DNA from: Bradyrhizobium sp. AZCC 2262
Lineage (GTDB): Bacteria > Pseudomonadota > Alphaproteobacteria > Rhizobiales > Xanthobacteraceae
Assembly: GCF_036924535.1 (NCBI RefSeq)
Contig: NZ_JAZHRT010000001.1
Span: forward strand, 7,316,001-7,380,000
Direction of reading: 5' to 3'
Length of the DNA stretch: 64,000 bases
The notes beneath the pieces are model-generated. The model was not told where the DNA came from, ran no database searches, and worked only from the letters and a program-made list of their open reading frames with translations. Within the stretch, counting starts at the first letter, position 1. Each line of letters starts with the position of its first letter. The translations under genes and the position numbers were made by a program. Below, piece after piece: positions 44,508-55,444 of the stretch.

Positions 44508-45779
44508 CTACTCATATCGAAGCGCGTCGACCGGATCGAGCCGCGCCGCGCGCCACGATGGATAGAGCGTCGCGAGGAATGACAGCGTCAACGCCATGAC
44601 CACGACGGCGGCGGTCTCGCCAAAATCGATCTCCGCCGGCAGCTTCGACAGAAAGTAGAGTTTTGGCGGAAACAATTCAGTGTTGGTGATCCAGGACAGG
44701 AATTGCCGGATCGATTCGATATTCAGGCAAATCAGCATGCCGACGACAAGCCCGGTCAGCGTGCCCAAAACGCCGATTGCAGCACCCGCGATCAGGAACA
44801 CCCGCATGATCGATCCCCGCGAGGCGCCCACGGTGCGCAGAATGGCGATATCGCTGCCCTTGTCCTTCACGAGCATGATCAGGCCCGAGACGATATTCAG
44901 CGCGGCGACCAGCACGATCAAGGCCAGGATCAGAAACATGACGTTGCGCTCGACCTGAAGCGCGGCGAAAAAGGCCGAGGTACGCCGCCGCCAGTCGACA
45001 AGAAACACCGGCCGCCCGGCGGCGTCTGCCACCGGCCGTCGGAAGCTGTCGACCTTGTCGGGGCTGGCTTCGATGAAAACTTCGATCGCGCTCACGTCAT
45101 CGGCGCGATTGAAGTAGGCCTGCGCCTCGGCGAGCGGCAGAAAAACCATCACGGAATCATATTCCGACATGTCGATGCTGAACACCGCCGCAACCCTGTA
45201 AGGCTTGATACGCGGCGCAACGGCTTTCGATGTCACAGCGCCGTCAGGCGCGACCAGCGTGATGTTGTCGCCGGCACGCAGCGACAATTGATCGGCAAGC
45301 CTGCGTCCGATGGCGACCCCTTGTCCCTGCTCAAATGCGTCCAGCGAACCCTGCTGGATGTTGCTGGCGATCGAGGCGAGCTTGTTGAGATCGTCGGCGC
45401 GAATGCCGCGAACGAGTACGCCAGAGGCATTGTGCGCCGATGATGCCAGCGCCGGACCGTCCACCACGGGAACGGCAAGCCGTATGCCTGGAACCTGACT
45501 GATGCGCTCAGTGACGTCTTGCCAATCCGTCAGCGGCGACTCGATGGGTTGCAGCACAAGATGGCCGTTCATGCCGACGATCTTGTCGATCAATTCCTTG
45601 CGGAAGCCGTTCATGACGGCCATCACGATAATCAGCGTCGCAACGCCGAGCATGATGCCGAGGAACGAGAAACCGGCAATGACGGAGATGAAGCCTTCCC
45701 TGCGGCGCGCCCGCAAGTAGCGCCCGGATACCAGCCATTCGAATGCCGAGAACGGCAGGGGGCGCGGGACATTCTCCAT
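44508..45779 (-). CDS. lolC: Lipoprotein-releasing ABC transporter permease, LolC/LolE family
   Basis: A 423-residue permease with the MacB/FtsX layout: one N-terminal span (FISVIAGFSFLGIMLGVATL), a large periplasmic domain (~50-270), and three C-terminal spans. NGFRKELIDKIVGMNGHLV and KDKGSDIAILRTVGASRGSI are LolC/E signatures. It extracts lipoproteins from the inner membrane together with the ATPase LolD. No lolD gene follows here (the next gene downstream is thrC after a repeat), so it is either a stand-alone paralogue or the partner is elsewhere. Confidence 0.87.
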   Translation of the reverse strand: MENVPRPLPFSAFEWLVSGRYLRARRREGFISVIAGFSFLGIMLGVATLIIVMAVMNGFRKELIDKIVGMNGHLVLQPIESPLTDWQDVTERISQVPGIRLAVPVVDGPALASSAHNASGVLVRGIRADDLNKLASIASNIQQGSLDAFEQGQGVAIGRRLADQLSLRAGDNITLVAPDGAVTSKAVAPRIKPYRVAAVFSIDMSEYDSVMVFLPLAEAQAYFNRADDVSAIEVFIEASPDKVDSFRRPVADAAGRPVFLVDWRRRTSAFFAALQVERNVMFLILALIVLVAALNIVSGLIMLVKDKGSDIAILRTVGASRGSIMRVFLIAGAAIGVLGTLTGLVVGMLICLNIESIRQFLSWITNTELFPPKLYFLSKLPAEIDFGETAAVVVMALTLSFLATLYPSWRAARLDPVDALRYE

Positions 45780-46112
45780 GGCTCCACCTTAGCGCGTTTC
45801 TGATACGATTCGAGCGCGCGCTTCGATGAACAATCTTCATCCACCGCCATATTCCTGCCATGCCGGACCGGGTGCAGCGAACGCGCAAGCGTCGAATGAG
45901 GTCAGTGACGACAATGATCGCCCACGGCAATCCAGAGCTCAAAATATCCATTCGCCGCTCAATCCTTGAGCGGAAGCGCGGTTTGCTCCGGACTGTGATG
46001 ATGGAGAGTTGTGCTCGCCTCATACGCAACACGGCATGCGCGAAACTCCCGAAGACGCACTCCACTTTTTCCCGATGATAATTTCGGTTCTCCGGCCGCC
46101 GGCGGCGTACGC
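45780..46112. other. Intergenic region with no recognised feature
   Basis: About 330 bases between lolC and a small hypothetical gene. Short open frames exist but lack ribosome sites or codon bias. No repeat or hairpin recognised; it may contain the lolC promoter. Confidence 0.4.
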
Positions 46113-46325
46113 CTACCCGGTCGGAGACCCATCCAGCTTCTTGAGATATTTGAGACCCTCGACCGCCAAGAACTCCGTCTCGTCGTCGCCCGCCGCCCAG
46201 CGGCTGCGAATGAAGCGCCTCAGTTTGTCCCGCCGCGTGTCATTCTCAGCGATGCCGCTGTTGATCAGGAGATAAACGCTCCACGCCCGCGCGCAGGCGA
46301 TCTCCACGATATCCGGGTCAGCCAT
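46113..46325 (-). CDS. Small conserved hypothetical protein
   Basis: A 70-residue soluble protein (MADPDIVEIACARAWSVYLL) rich in helices, with a basic middle (RRDKLRRFIRSRW). AGGAG sits seven bases before the ATG, which supports real translation. No domain recognised; I recall similar short proteins in Bradyrhizobium. Function unknown. Confidence 0.65.
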   Translation of the reverse strand: MADPDIVEIACARAWSVYLLINSGIAENDTRRDKLRRFIRSRWAAGDDETEFLAVEGLKYLKKLDGSPTG

Positions 46326-46520
46326 TCACCGCTCCTGCCGTCGGCCAGCGAGGCGTACATTGCCGATTTTTCCCGAAAATAGCCATAACGTCCGTTAATG
46401 ACGCACCCGAGGATCGGGCGGAATGCCGCTTTGTTTTATTTACTTCACGTGCGCCGGAACAAAACGTTCCACGGGAAACTTGTGCCTGACGTCGCAATCA
46501 CGCGAACGGGAGGACACTGT

Positions 46521-46763
46521 ATGAAACGTATCGCCCTGATTGGTCTTGCGCTGCTGGCCATGACCGCATCCGCTTCCGCAAGGCTCGGCATGGCGCCCTC
46601 GTCCGCGCCGGACGGCGCCGTGATCCAGGTCAGGGGCGGCCACGGGCATGGCCATGGTCACATGGGCCGCGGCGGGCGCGGACACCACTACGGATGGGGC
46701 CGCGGCCGCGGTCATCATTACGGATGGTACAGAGGGCGCGGCCACCACAAGCATCGCTGGTAG
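46521..46763 (+). CDS. Gly/His/Arg-rich secreted peptide
   Basis: An 80-residue precursor: signal peptide MKRIALIGLALLAMTASASA, then a mature part of glycine, histidine and arginine with the repeat GRGHHYGW appearing twice and related GRGHH units. His density suggests metal (Ni, Zn, Cu) binding, but the pattern also occurs in low-complexity surface proteins. GGGAGGA lies nine bases upstream. Role unknown. Confidence 0.7.
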   Translation: MKRIALIGLALLAMTASASARLGMAPSSAPDGAVIQVRGGHGHGHGHMGRGGRGHHYGWGRGRGHHYGWYRGRGHHKHRW

Positions 46764-46893
46764 GCCTTCGCTGGATTCGCTTTTCGTCATCCCATTGCCC
46801 GGGCGATACGCGAATGACAGCGATGCGAACGGTCGCGCCGTCGAGGCGCGGCCGGTTTCGGGGATTATAAAGAAGGTTTGATTCAGCCGGCGC

Positions 46894-47541
46894 TCAGCCG
46901 AGCCCCATCTCCACCGCGATCCGGATCAGGTCCGAGTGATTCTTGGCGCCGAGCTTCTGCTTGAGCAGCGAGGTGGTGTTGGCCACCGTCTTGTAGGAAA
47001 TCTCCAGCGCATCGGCGACTTCGACGATCTTGTCGCCGCGGCCCAACAGCCGCAGGATTTCCAGCTCGCGCGCCGTCATTTGTGACGCCGGATTGGCCTT
47101 GATCGAAGCACCCGAAAACGTCACCGCCTCCGCCAGTTGCGGCGAAATGAAATTGTCTCCCGCCGCCACCTTGCGGACGGCCTTCACCAGCATCCTTGGA
47201 TCGTCGCCCTTCGAGACATAGCCCTGCGCGCCCATCTCGATCGCGCGAACCACGAACGCCGGATCGTCATTCATGCTGAACATGATGATCCTGGCGTCCG
47301 GATCGTCCTTGCGGATGCGCCGCATCAGTTCGAAGCCGGAGACGTCCGGAAGCTTGATATCGATCACCGTGACGTCGGGCCGCTTCGCCACATAGGCGCG
47401 GTGGCCGGACTTGGCGTCGGTGGCCTCGTCGATCTTCACGGAATTGTCCGACGCAAACAGCGACCGGCAACCCGACAGGACCACCGGGTGGTCGTCGACG
47501 ATCAACACCCGCGTTGCCGATCTGGTAGTATTTTGCATCAT
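46894..47541 (-). CDS. NarL/FixJ-type response regulator
   Basis: A 215-residue response regulator. The receiver (~10-125) has the DD pair in VLIVDDHPVV and the phospho-acceptor Asp in VTVIDIKLPDVSG; the LuxR-type HTH (~150-210) contains GDKIVEVADALEISYKTVAN. It diverges from the histidine kinase at 47618, with which it forms an obvious two-component pair. GAGGA precedes the two tandem ATG codons at 47536-47541. The stimulus and regulon are unknown. Confidence 0.92.
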   Translation of the reverse strand: MMQNTTRSATRVLIVDDHPVVLSGCRSLFASDNSVKIDEATDAKSGHRAYVAKRPDVTVIDIKLPDVSGFELMRRIRKDDPDARIIMFSMNDDPAFVVRAIEMGAQGYVSKGDDPRMLVKAVRKVAAGDNFISPQLAEAVTFSGASIKANPASQMTARELEILRLLGRGDKIVEVADALEISYKTVANTTSLLKQKLGAKNHSDLIRIAVEMGLG

Positions 47542-47617
47542 CCATCCTCTTCTGAATTAAATTAAATAAGCGGTTGGCGGTTTTTGAAAAGAGAAATCTT
47601 GGGTTGCAGGAGTTATA

Positions 47618-48985
47618 TTGGTCGAAATGTGGGAAAGGCTTTCTCTTCGAACGCGGTTATTGCTGCCGCTCGGCCTGATGTTCGTGGCCGCTTTGCTGGC
47701 CGGAGGCGTTTCGCTCCAGATCTTTGCCAATGCGCAACTTATGGAAGAAACCGAACCGACCGCTCGCTCGGCCAGGGCCGTTGCGGCTGCGCTCAACGGC
47801 ACGCTTCGGACCTCCAGCGATCCGCAAGCGACGCTGGATGCGTTCGTGCAATCGCTGGGAGCCTCCGAAGCAATCCGGTTTCGGCACGTCGGGACCGACC
47901 TCGATGGTCATCTTCCCGAGGTGCAGACCCCCTTGGGAGCGGTGCCTGACTGGTTCGTTCGCCTCCTCATCATACCCGAATCCAGACCTGCCTTCCCCGT
48001 GATGATCGAGGGAAGGCAGGTCGGCGATATTGTCGTTGCGCCCGACATGTCCGCCGACATCTACGAGAAGTGGATCGGATTTCTGGCGATCGCCTGCTCC
48101 GGTATCACCCTGATGCTGTTGACGGGGGTCATCGCCCATTTCGCCGCGCGTTCCGCATTGCGACCGCTGCAAAGTCTGGGCGACGGCCTGACCCGAATGC
48201 GAACGGGCGATTACGAGCAGCCGATTGCGCCCGCCGGGCCGCCCGAGATCCGCAAGAGCGCGCGGGAAGCCAACGAACTCGCCCGCACCCTCAACCGCCT
48301 CAGCCAGGACAATCGCAGCCTGCTGCGCCGGATCGTGTCGCTGCAGGACGACGAGCGGCAGGATATGGCGCGCGAGCTGCATGACGAACTCGGGCCGCTG
48401 TTGTTCGGAATCCGCGCCAACACGGTGGTGCTGCTGGAATCCATCCCGTCCGGCGAGGCGGAGTTGATTAGCGCCGCCGAGGGCATTCTGCGGTCGGTCG
48501 AAACATTGCAGCAGGCGAACCGCCGCATCCTCGACCGGCTGCGGCCGCTCTACATCCAGGAGCTCGGCCTCGAGAGGAGCATCCAGACGCTGCTGCAGAA
48601 CGTGAAGGCGCAGGCGCCTGATCTCAAGGTGACGTCGCAGATCGACACTGATCTGAACGAGGTCGACGGCTTGCTGTCACAGACAATCTATCGCGTGATC
48701 CAGGAGGCGGTGACAAACGTGCTTCGCCACGCCAAGGCGAACGCGATGCACGTCGCCGCCGGGATCAACGACCGCGAGGTGATCGTGGAAATATCCGACG
48801 ACGGCATCGGCTTTCCAGCCGACCGGATGTTCGGCCGCGGATTGACGGGAATGCTGGAGCGCGCCCGGGCGCTGAGCGGGTCGCTTGAACTGCTGCGCGA
48901 AGGAGGCCGCACCTGCGTTCGTTGCCGGCTTCCCGCCGGAGATTCCGCCGCACATGCGCGCGGCGCAAGACCGACCCAAGGCTAA
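47618..48985 (+). CDS. Sensor histidine kinase, HisKA_3 (NarX/UhpB) type
   Basis: A 455-residue membrane kinase: spans at ~14-36 and ~152-175, a periplasmic sensor between them, HAMP (~178-230) and a HisKA_3 dimerisation domain with His255 in MARELHDELGPLL, then an ATPase domain (QEAVTNVLRHAKA N-box, DDGIGFP). The C-terminal tail is basic. Partner of the divergent regulator at 46894-47541. The start is a TTG at 47618, supported by AGGAG six bases upstream; an ATG at 47627 is possible. The stop overlaps that of the convergent next gene. Confidence 0.9.
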   Translation: MVEMWERLSLRTRLLLPLGLMFVAALLAGGVSLQIFANAQLMEETEPTARSARAVAAALNGTLRTSSDPQATLDAFVQSLGASEAIRFRHVGTDLDGHLPEVQTPLGAVPDWFVRLLIIPESRPAFPVMIEGRQVGDIVVAPDMSADIYEKWIGFLAIACSGITLMLLTGVIAHFAARSALRPLQSLGDGLTRMRTGDYEQPIAPAGPPEIRKSAREANELARTLNRLSQDNRSLLRRIVSLQDDERQDMARELHDELGPLLFGIRANTVVLLESIPSGEAELISAAEGILRSVETLQQANRRILDRLRPLYIQELGLERSIQTLLQNVKAQAPDLKVTSQIDTDLNEVDGLLSQTIYRVIQEAVTNVLRHAKANAMHVAAGINDREVIVEISDDGIGFPADRMFGRGLTGMLERARALSGSLELLREGGRTCVRCRLPAGDSAAHARGARPTQG

Positions 48986-49380
48986 CGGTCAGTCAGCCTG
49001 ATCCGCAAGGCCGGCAACGCCTGCCCCGCGGGGGCGCAGGCGGTCCGCAGGATCTTGGCATCACGTGAAAAGGTGAACGCGATGCGGACCGGCTCGCCGT
49101 CGTGGCTCAGATAATCGAGCACGACGCCCTCAGAGGTCGGCGTGATTTCCTCCAGCCCGAATGCGGTGGGTGCGGACGCATCGAGGCGCGGCCGCCAGTA
49201 GGATTCGAGTTCGGCGCGGCCTTCGCTGACCTTGCCCTCACCGCACTGGCATTCAGACCTCGCGTCGTCGGCATAGAGGTCGAGCAATGCCAAGAGGTCG
49301 CGCTTCCGGCACGCGTCCAGCCAGTCGACCACCAACGCTAACTGATCGAAATCATCAGCCAAATCCGCAATCCCATCCAC
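48982..49380 (-). CDS. SnoaL/NTF2-like protein
   Basis: A 132-residue polypeptide of the NTF2/SnoaL fold: FDQLALVVDWLDACRKRDLL, then LLDLYADDARSECQCGEGKV with conserved acidic residues, then a beta-sheet half. These small barrel-like proteins bind hydrophobic ligands or serve as isomerases; no ligand can be predicted. The GTG at 49378-49380 is used; upstream sequence is not coding-like. Convergent with the kinase, stops overlapping by three bases. Confidence 0.7.
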   Translation of the reverse strand: MDGIADLADDFDQLALVVDWLDACRKRDLLALLDLYADDARSECQCGEGKVSEGRAELESYWRPRLDASAPTAFGLEEITPTSEGVVLDYLSHDGEPVRIAFTFSRDAKILRTACAPAGQALPALRIRLTDR

Positions 49381-49549
49381 GTCAGAATGCCTAATCCGGA
49401 GCGCTGAACGCGGGTGACGGCGTATGGCGATCGTCGTGAATGGACACTGAACGGCCTGTTGTCCGGAACGCACCGTGGAACCTCGAGCGATTGTGCGGAA
49501 CAACGGTTCCTGCAGGCTAGTCCGGGTGAATACGGGGACGGACGGATCT

Positions 49550-50317
49550 TTAGGCGCGGCGCTGCCCGCGCCACCACACGCCGAAGGCGATGACGACCGC
49601 AAACGCCAGCGTGAACCAGGTGATGGCGTATTGCATGTGATCGTCCTTCAGATGCACGGACAGCGGGCCGGGTTTTGGAATGCCGCTCTCGGGCGCGGGC
49701 GTTTCCAGATCGACATAGAACGGCGCGACGGCCTTGCCGGCCTCGCCCCAGCCCAGCGCGCGCGCCATCGCAAGATGATCGCGGGTGAACCAGAGCCGCT
49801 TTGCAGCGCTCTCCGGTGGCGTCAGCGTTCCCGCGCTTTCAGGAAACCGGATATAGCCGGTGAGCTGCACCGGGTCACCGGTGACGAACTGTCTCACGGC
49901 GCGATCCTGCTGGTTGCGATCCTGCATCGTGTTCTGCACGAAGCCGGCATTGACCACGATGGTGTTGCCGTCGGCAAGTTGCGTCGGCAGGAACGCCCAG
50001 GTGCCGGGGCCGGAGACGTCGTCGCGAACCGCGGAGCCGGAAGAATAGACCATGGCATCCGGCACCGGCGCGTAGGTCGCGGTAAAACTGACGCGGCGGA
50101 ATTCGTCCATGGCCGGCGTCAGCGTATTCCATTGCATTCGTGCCGGCAGCGCCTCGGGCGCGGCGGCGAGCCGCTCGTTCAGCAAGGCGATCAGCGCGTG
50201 CTTCTCGACGCGGCGCTGCAATTGCCAGATCCCGAGGCCCGCGAAGGCCATCACCATCAGCAGCGTGAAGATGGCGAACCCGGTAACCGCCGGTCGCCGT
50301 GACGAGAGACCAGTCAT
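49550..50317 (-). CDS. SURF1 family cytochrome oxidase assembly protein
   Basis: A 255-residue SURF1/Shy1-type protein with membrane spans near each end (FAIFTLLMVMAFAGLGIWQL and ITWFTLAFAVVIAFGVWW) and the conserved periplasmic domain (signature GIWQLQRRVEK, GYIRFPE, WFTRD). It inserts haem a into cytochrome oxidase subunit I. Located just downstream of the cox genes; its ATG overlaps the stop of the DUF983 gene by four bases. Confidence 0.93.
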   Translation of the reverse strand: MTGLSSRRPAVTGFAIFTLLMVMAFAGLGIWQLQRRVEKHALIALLNERLAAAPEALPARMQWNTLTPAMDEFRRVSFTATYAPVPDAMVYSSGSAVRDDVSGPGTWAFLPTQLADGNTIVVNAGFVQNTMQDRNQQDRAVRQFVTGDPVQLTGYIRFPESAGTLTPPESAAKRLWFTRDHLAMARALGWGEAGKAVAPFYVDLETPAPESGIPKPGPLSVHLKDDHMQYAITWFTLAFAVVIAFGVWWRGQRRA

Positions 50318-50703
50318 TTCGGCTCGCGGTCGATCAGCCGGCCGGGCGCCGCCTTGTGATGAAACTGCAGCGCTATCAGCAGCGATTTCATCGCGCGCAG
50401 CGGCAGCAGCGTGGTCGCGATGATCAGCGGCAGCCACAACGCCGCATGCAGCCAGAACGGCGGCTGATACTTGATTTCAACGATCAGGGCGGCGGTGACG
50501 ACGACGGCGCCCGCCAGCATGATAATGAAGATGGCCGGGCCATCGCCGGCGTCGATGAAGGTGTAGTCGAGCCCGCACGCTTCGCAATTCGGACGCAGGT
50601 TGAGAAAGCCCGCATAGAGCTTGCCCTTGCCGCAACGCGGGCAGCGACAGGCGATGCCGCGGAGTGCGCTCTGGGTGACGGTAGTTGATTGCTCAGGCGT
50701 CAT
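50314..50703 (-). CDS. DUF983 family protein
   Basis: A 129-residue protein: an N-terminal zinc-ribbon-like segment (CRCPRCGKGKLYAGF and NCEACGLDYT) followed by two membrane segments. DUF983 proteins occur in cox clusters of alphaproteobacteria and are thought to assist oxidase assembly; the function is unproven. It overlaps SURF1 by four bases; a GGAAGGAAC box precedes the ATG at 50703. Confidence 0.9.
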   Translation of the reverse strand: MTPEQSTTVTQSALRGIACRCPRCGKGKLYAGFLNLRPNCEACGLDYTFIDAGDGPAIFIIMLAGAVVVTAALIVEIKYQPPFWLHAALWLPLIIATTLLPLRAMKSLLIALQFHHKAAPGRLIDREPK

Positions 50704-50710
50704 ACTCGTT

Positions 50711-50872
50711 CCTTCCCCTCTCCCCTTGTGGGGTCGAGACGAGCGAAGCTCGCTCTTAGGGTGGCGCCTCACGAAGTGAGGCGACGGGTGAGGGCTTCTC
50801 TCCGCAGAGACAGACCCCGCATCCGGCACGGACTTCGTCCGTGCCACCTTCTCCCACAAGGGGAGAAGGAAG
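50711..50872. repeat. Intergenic palindromic repeat element
   Basis: A 162-bp element with inverted ends (CCTTCCCCTCTCCCCTTGTG and CACAAGGGGAGAAGGAAG), containing smaller hairpins such as GAGCGAAGCTCGC and GCCTCACGAAGTGAGGC. It sits between the cox operon and DUF983. A typical Rhizobiales intergenic repeat. Confidence 0.75.
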
Positions 50873-50873
50873 A

Positions 50874-50909
50874 AAGAAAAAAGGGGGCGGTCCTTCCGAC
50901 CGCCCCCTT
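50874..50909 (-). terminator. Terminator of the cox operon
   Basis: On the minus strand, AAGGGGGCGGTC and GACCGCCCCCTT pair in a 12-base stem around five bases, followed by a T-rich run, about 20 bases after the coxC stop. Confidence 0.9.
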
Positions 50910-50928
50910 GTAGCACGTCAAGCCTGTA

Positions 50929-51822
50929 TCAGTGCCCGCCGGCCACGGCCCCCGCGCCACGGAACCAGACATAGATGCAGACAAACAGGAACAGCCACAC
51001 CACGTCGACGAAGTGCCAGTACCAGGCGGCGAATTCGAAGCCGAGATGCTGGGTCGAGGTGAAATGGCCGGCATAGGCGCGGAACAGGCAGACCAGCAGG
51101 AAGATGGTGCCGACCAGCACGTGGAAGCCGTGGAAGCCGGTCGCCATGAAGAAGGTCGCGCCATAGACGTTGCCGGAGAAGTGGAACGTCGCATGAGCGT
51201 ATTCATAGGCCTGCACGCAGGTGAAGGCAGCCCCGAGCAGCACGGTGAGGATCAGGCCGTATTTCAGGCCCTTGCGGTCGCCTTCCAGCAGCGCGTGGTG
51301 CGCCCAGGTGACGGTGGTGCCCGAGGTCAGCAACAGCAGCGTGTTGAGCAGCGGCAGATGCCAGGGGTCGAAGGTCTCGATGCCATGCGGCGGCCAGGTG
51401 CCCGGCACGCTGCAGGCGCCCATCGCCGTGCCCGGACCGCAGCCGAACACCGCGTCGCGGGTGGCGTGGACCGCATCGGCCGGGAACAGCGCGGAATTGA
51501 AGAAGGCCCAGAACCAGGCGACGAAGAACATCACCTCGGAGGCGATGAACAGGATCATGCCGTAGCGGTGGCTGATCTGCACGACGCGGGTGTGGTCGCC
51601 CTTGTACTGAGCTTCGCGGATCACGTCGCCCCACCAGCTCGCCATGGTGTAGAGCACGCCGATGGTGCCGGCGCCGAAGACGATCGGCGCCGCGGCGTAC
51701 ATGTGGTGCATCCAGCTGATAGCGCCCACCGCCATGATGAAGGCCGAGATCGAGCCGACGATCGGCCACGGGCTCGGATCGACGAGGTGGTAGTCGTGAT
51801 GCTTGACTTGCGCCGTAGCCAT
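50929..51822 (-). CDS. coxC: Cytochrome c oxidase subunit III
   Basis: A 297-residue subunit with seven membrane segments. The segments SEVMFFVAWFWAFFNSALFP, FHGFHVLVGTIFLLVCLFRA and WYWHFVDVVWLFLFVCIYVW are diagnostic for CoxC/CtaE. It binds the N-terminal lipid pocket and stabilises the aa3 oxidase. The ATG at 51820-51822 has a GGAGAG box nearby. The terminator at 50874-50909 ends the operon. Confidence 0.97.
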   Translation of the reverse strand: MATAQVKHHDYHLVDPSPWPIVGSISAFIMAVGAISWMHHMYAAAPIVFGAGTIGVLYTMASWWGDVIREAQYKGDHTRVVQISHRYGMILFIASEVMFFVAWFWAFFNSALFPADAVHATRDAVFGCGPGTAMGACSVPGTWPPHGIETFDPWHLPLLNTLLLLTSGTTVTWAHHALLEGDRKGLKYGLILTVLLGAAFTCVQAYEYAHATFHFSGNVYGATFFMATGFHGFHVLVGTIFLLVCLFRAYAGHFTSTQHLGFEFAAWYWHFVDVVWLFLFVCIYVWFRGAGAVAGGH

Positions 51823-51913
51823 TGCGGTCTCTCCGTTAGGTGTGCCGTTCCCTTCGGCACATATTCGTCTCAAATTTCAAAGCCGAAATCCCGTTAGATA
51901 CGGAATTCGTGGT

Positions 51914-52558
51914 TCACAAGTTTCCCTTGCGCTTGTCGCCTTCGCCGGCCGCGACCGGCTTCGGCGCCGGATCGCGCACGGGATAGAAGGTGTAGGATAG
52001 CGTAATGGTGTTCAGGCCGTCGTTCTCGCTGTCCTTGGCCAGCGCCGGATCGACATAGAACACCACGGGCATCTCGCGCTTCTCGCCCGGGCCCATGGTC
52101 TGTTCGGTGAAACAGAAGCAGTTGATCTTCTGGAAATAGGCGCCGACCGTCAGCGGCGCGACGTTGTAGGCCGCCTGGCCGGCGGTGGTACGCGCCGCCT
52201 GGTTCGTCACGGTATAGAACACGGTGACGACTTCGCCGATCCGGACCTCGATCTCGTTCTGCTCGGGCTCGAATTTCCAGGGCAGGCCGGGGCCAACATT
52301 GGCGTCGAACCGCACCGTGATCTTGCGCGCGAGTGGCGCGTCGGATGGCGCCGCGGTCGCGACCTGGGTGGTGCCGTTGAAACCGGTGGCGCGGCAGAAC
52401 CAGTCGTAGAAGGGCACGGCGGCATAGGACGCGCCGACCATGAACACCACGACGAAGCCGCAGATCGAGGCCACCACCGCATCGCGCGTCAGGGTTCGGC
52501 GCGAAGTGGTCTTGCCGCTTCCCGTCACTCCCTCGCGCATCTGCGGTTTGTTTTCCAT
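51914..52558 (-). CDS. ctaG: Cytochrome c oxidase assembly factor CtaG (Cox11)
   Basis: A 214-residue Cox11-type protein with one N-terminal membrane helix ([20 protein letters not shown]) and a periplasmic domain. The Cu(I)-binding motif is [12 protein letters not shown] (CxC). It delivers copper to CuB in subunit I. Located between ctaB/small ORF and coxC in the usual order. An upstream GTG at 52567 is an alternative start overlapping the small gene. Confidence 0.95.
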   Translation of the reverse strand: MENKPQMREGVTGSGKTTSRRTLTRDAVVASICGFVVVFMVGASYAAVPFYDWFCRATGFNGTTQVATAAPSDAPLARKITVRFDANVGPGLPWKFEPEQNEIEVRIGEVVTVFYTVTNQAARTTAGQAAYNVAPLTVGAYFQKINCFCFTEQTMGPGEKREMPVVFYVDPALAKDSENDGLNTITLSYTFYPVRDPAPKPVAAGEGDKRKGNL

Positions 52559-52563
52559 CTCAA

Positions 52564-52728
52564 TCACAACGGACGGACGAGGACGCCCGGCCCCTTGACC
52601 ATGGTGACCGCGAAAAACAGCAGGACCAGCACGCCGAGCGCGAGCGCGATGGCGATCGAGCGCTGCCGGCGGCTTCTTTTCTGCGCCTCGGTGAGGACGA
52701 TTCCATCTGGCTTCCGATTGTCGTCCAT
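52564..52728 (-). CDS. Small CoxF-like membrane protein
   Basis: A 54-residue protein with one membrane span: [20 protein letters not shown], then [20 protein letters not shown]. It occupies the ctaB-ctaG gap (18 bases after ctaB), the position of small CoxF-type proteins in Bradyrhizobium and Rhizobium oxidase operons. Likely an assembly or stability factor; no direct evidence. Easily missed because of its length. Confidence 0.75.
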   Translation of the reverse strand: MDDNRKPDGIVLTEAQKRSRRQRSIAIALALGVLVLLFFAVTMVKGPGVLVRPL

Positions 52729-52746
52729 GTCCTCGCCATGCGCCCC

Positions 52747-53685
52747 CTACCCGAACACTGGAGCGACCGCGCGGACGACCACCTCGAGCAGGAGGGTCGC
52801 AAACAGCGCAAACAGATAGAAGATCGAGAAGGCAAACAGCCGGCGCGTGGCGCGCAGCGCTTCCTTGCCCACGCGGCGGCGATAGACCTCGACGGCAAGC
52901 CACATCATGCCGGCGCCGAGCACCAGCGAGGTGATGCCATAGATCGCGTCGAAATAGCCGAGCGGCCAGGGCGCGGCCGCGATCGCGACCAGCACGATCG
53001 TGTAAAGCAGGATCTGCAGCCGCGTCGCATCGGGCCCGGCGACGACGGGCAGCATCGGAATGCCGGCGCGGGCATAGTCGTCGCTGCGGAACAGCGCCAG
53101 CGCCCAGAAGTGCGGCGGGGTCCAGAAGAAGATGATGAGGAACAGCAGCAGCGGCTCCATCGACAGCGAGCCGGTGGCCGCGGCCCACGCCACCACCGGC
53201 GGCAGCGCGCCAGCGGCGCCGCCGATCACGATGTTCTGCGCCGTCCAGCGCTTCAGCCACATGGTGTAGATCACCACATAGAAGAAGATCGTGAACGCCA
53301 GCAGCGCGCCGGCCAGCAAGTTGACGAGGATGCCAAGCGTCAACACCGAGAAGAACGACAGGATCAGGCCGAACGCCATGGCTTCGCCCGACGTGATGCG
53401 TCCGCGCGGGATCGGCCGGTTGGCGGTGCGCGACATCAATGCGTCGATGTCACCCTCATAGGCCATGTTCATCGCGCCCGAGGCGCCGGCGCCGACCGCG
53501 ATGCAGAGGATCGAGGTGAACGCCAGGATCGGATGGACGTGGCCCGGCGCGATGACGAGACCGACGAGTGCGGTGAAGATCACGAGCGACATCACCCGCG
53601 GCTTCAGCAGCGCGAGGTAGTCGCCGACTTCCGCTTCGGAAACCCGGGGGAGAGCATCGATGGCGTTGTGATCGACTACCGACAA
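52747..53685 (-). CDS. ctaB: Protoheme IX farnesyltransferase (haem O synthase)
   Basis: A 312-residue UbiA-superfamily prenyltransferase with about nine spans. The first Asp-rich region reads [20 protein letters not shown] (DxxxxD), and the second [16 protein letters not shown]. It converts protohaem to haem O, the precursor of haem A in aa3 oxidase. Located between coxA and ctaG, in the cox operon. Confidence 0.97.
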   Translation of the reverse strand: MSVVDHNAIDALPRVSEAEVGDYLALLKPRVMSLVIFTALVGLVIAPGHVHPILAFTSILCIAVGAGASGAMNMAYEGDIDALMSRTANRPIPRGRITSGEAMAFGLILSFFSVLTLGILVNLLAGALLAFTIFFYVVIYTMWLKRWTAQNIVIGGAAGALPPVVAWAAATGSLSMEPLLLFLIIFFWTPPHFWALALFRSDDYARAGIPMLPVVAGPDATRLQILLYTIVLVAIAAAPWPLGYFDAIYGITSLVLGAGMMWLAVEVYRRRVGKEALRATRRLFAFSIFYLFALFATLLLEVVVRAVAPVFG

Positions 53686-53704
53686 GATCTATCTCGCTTC
53701 ACTA

Positions 53705-55426
<1,722 letters not shown>

Positions 55427-55444
55427 TTATCCCCTGGCCTGCGC

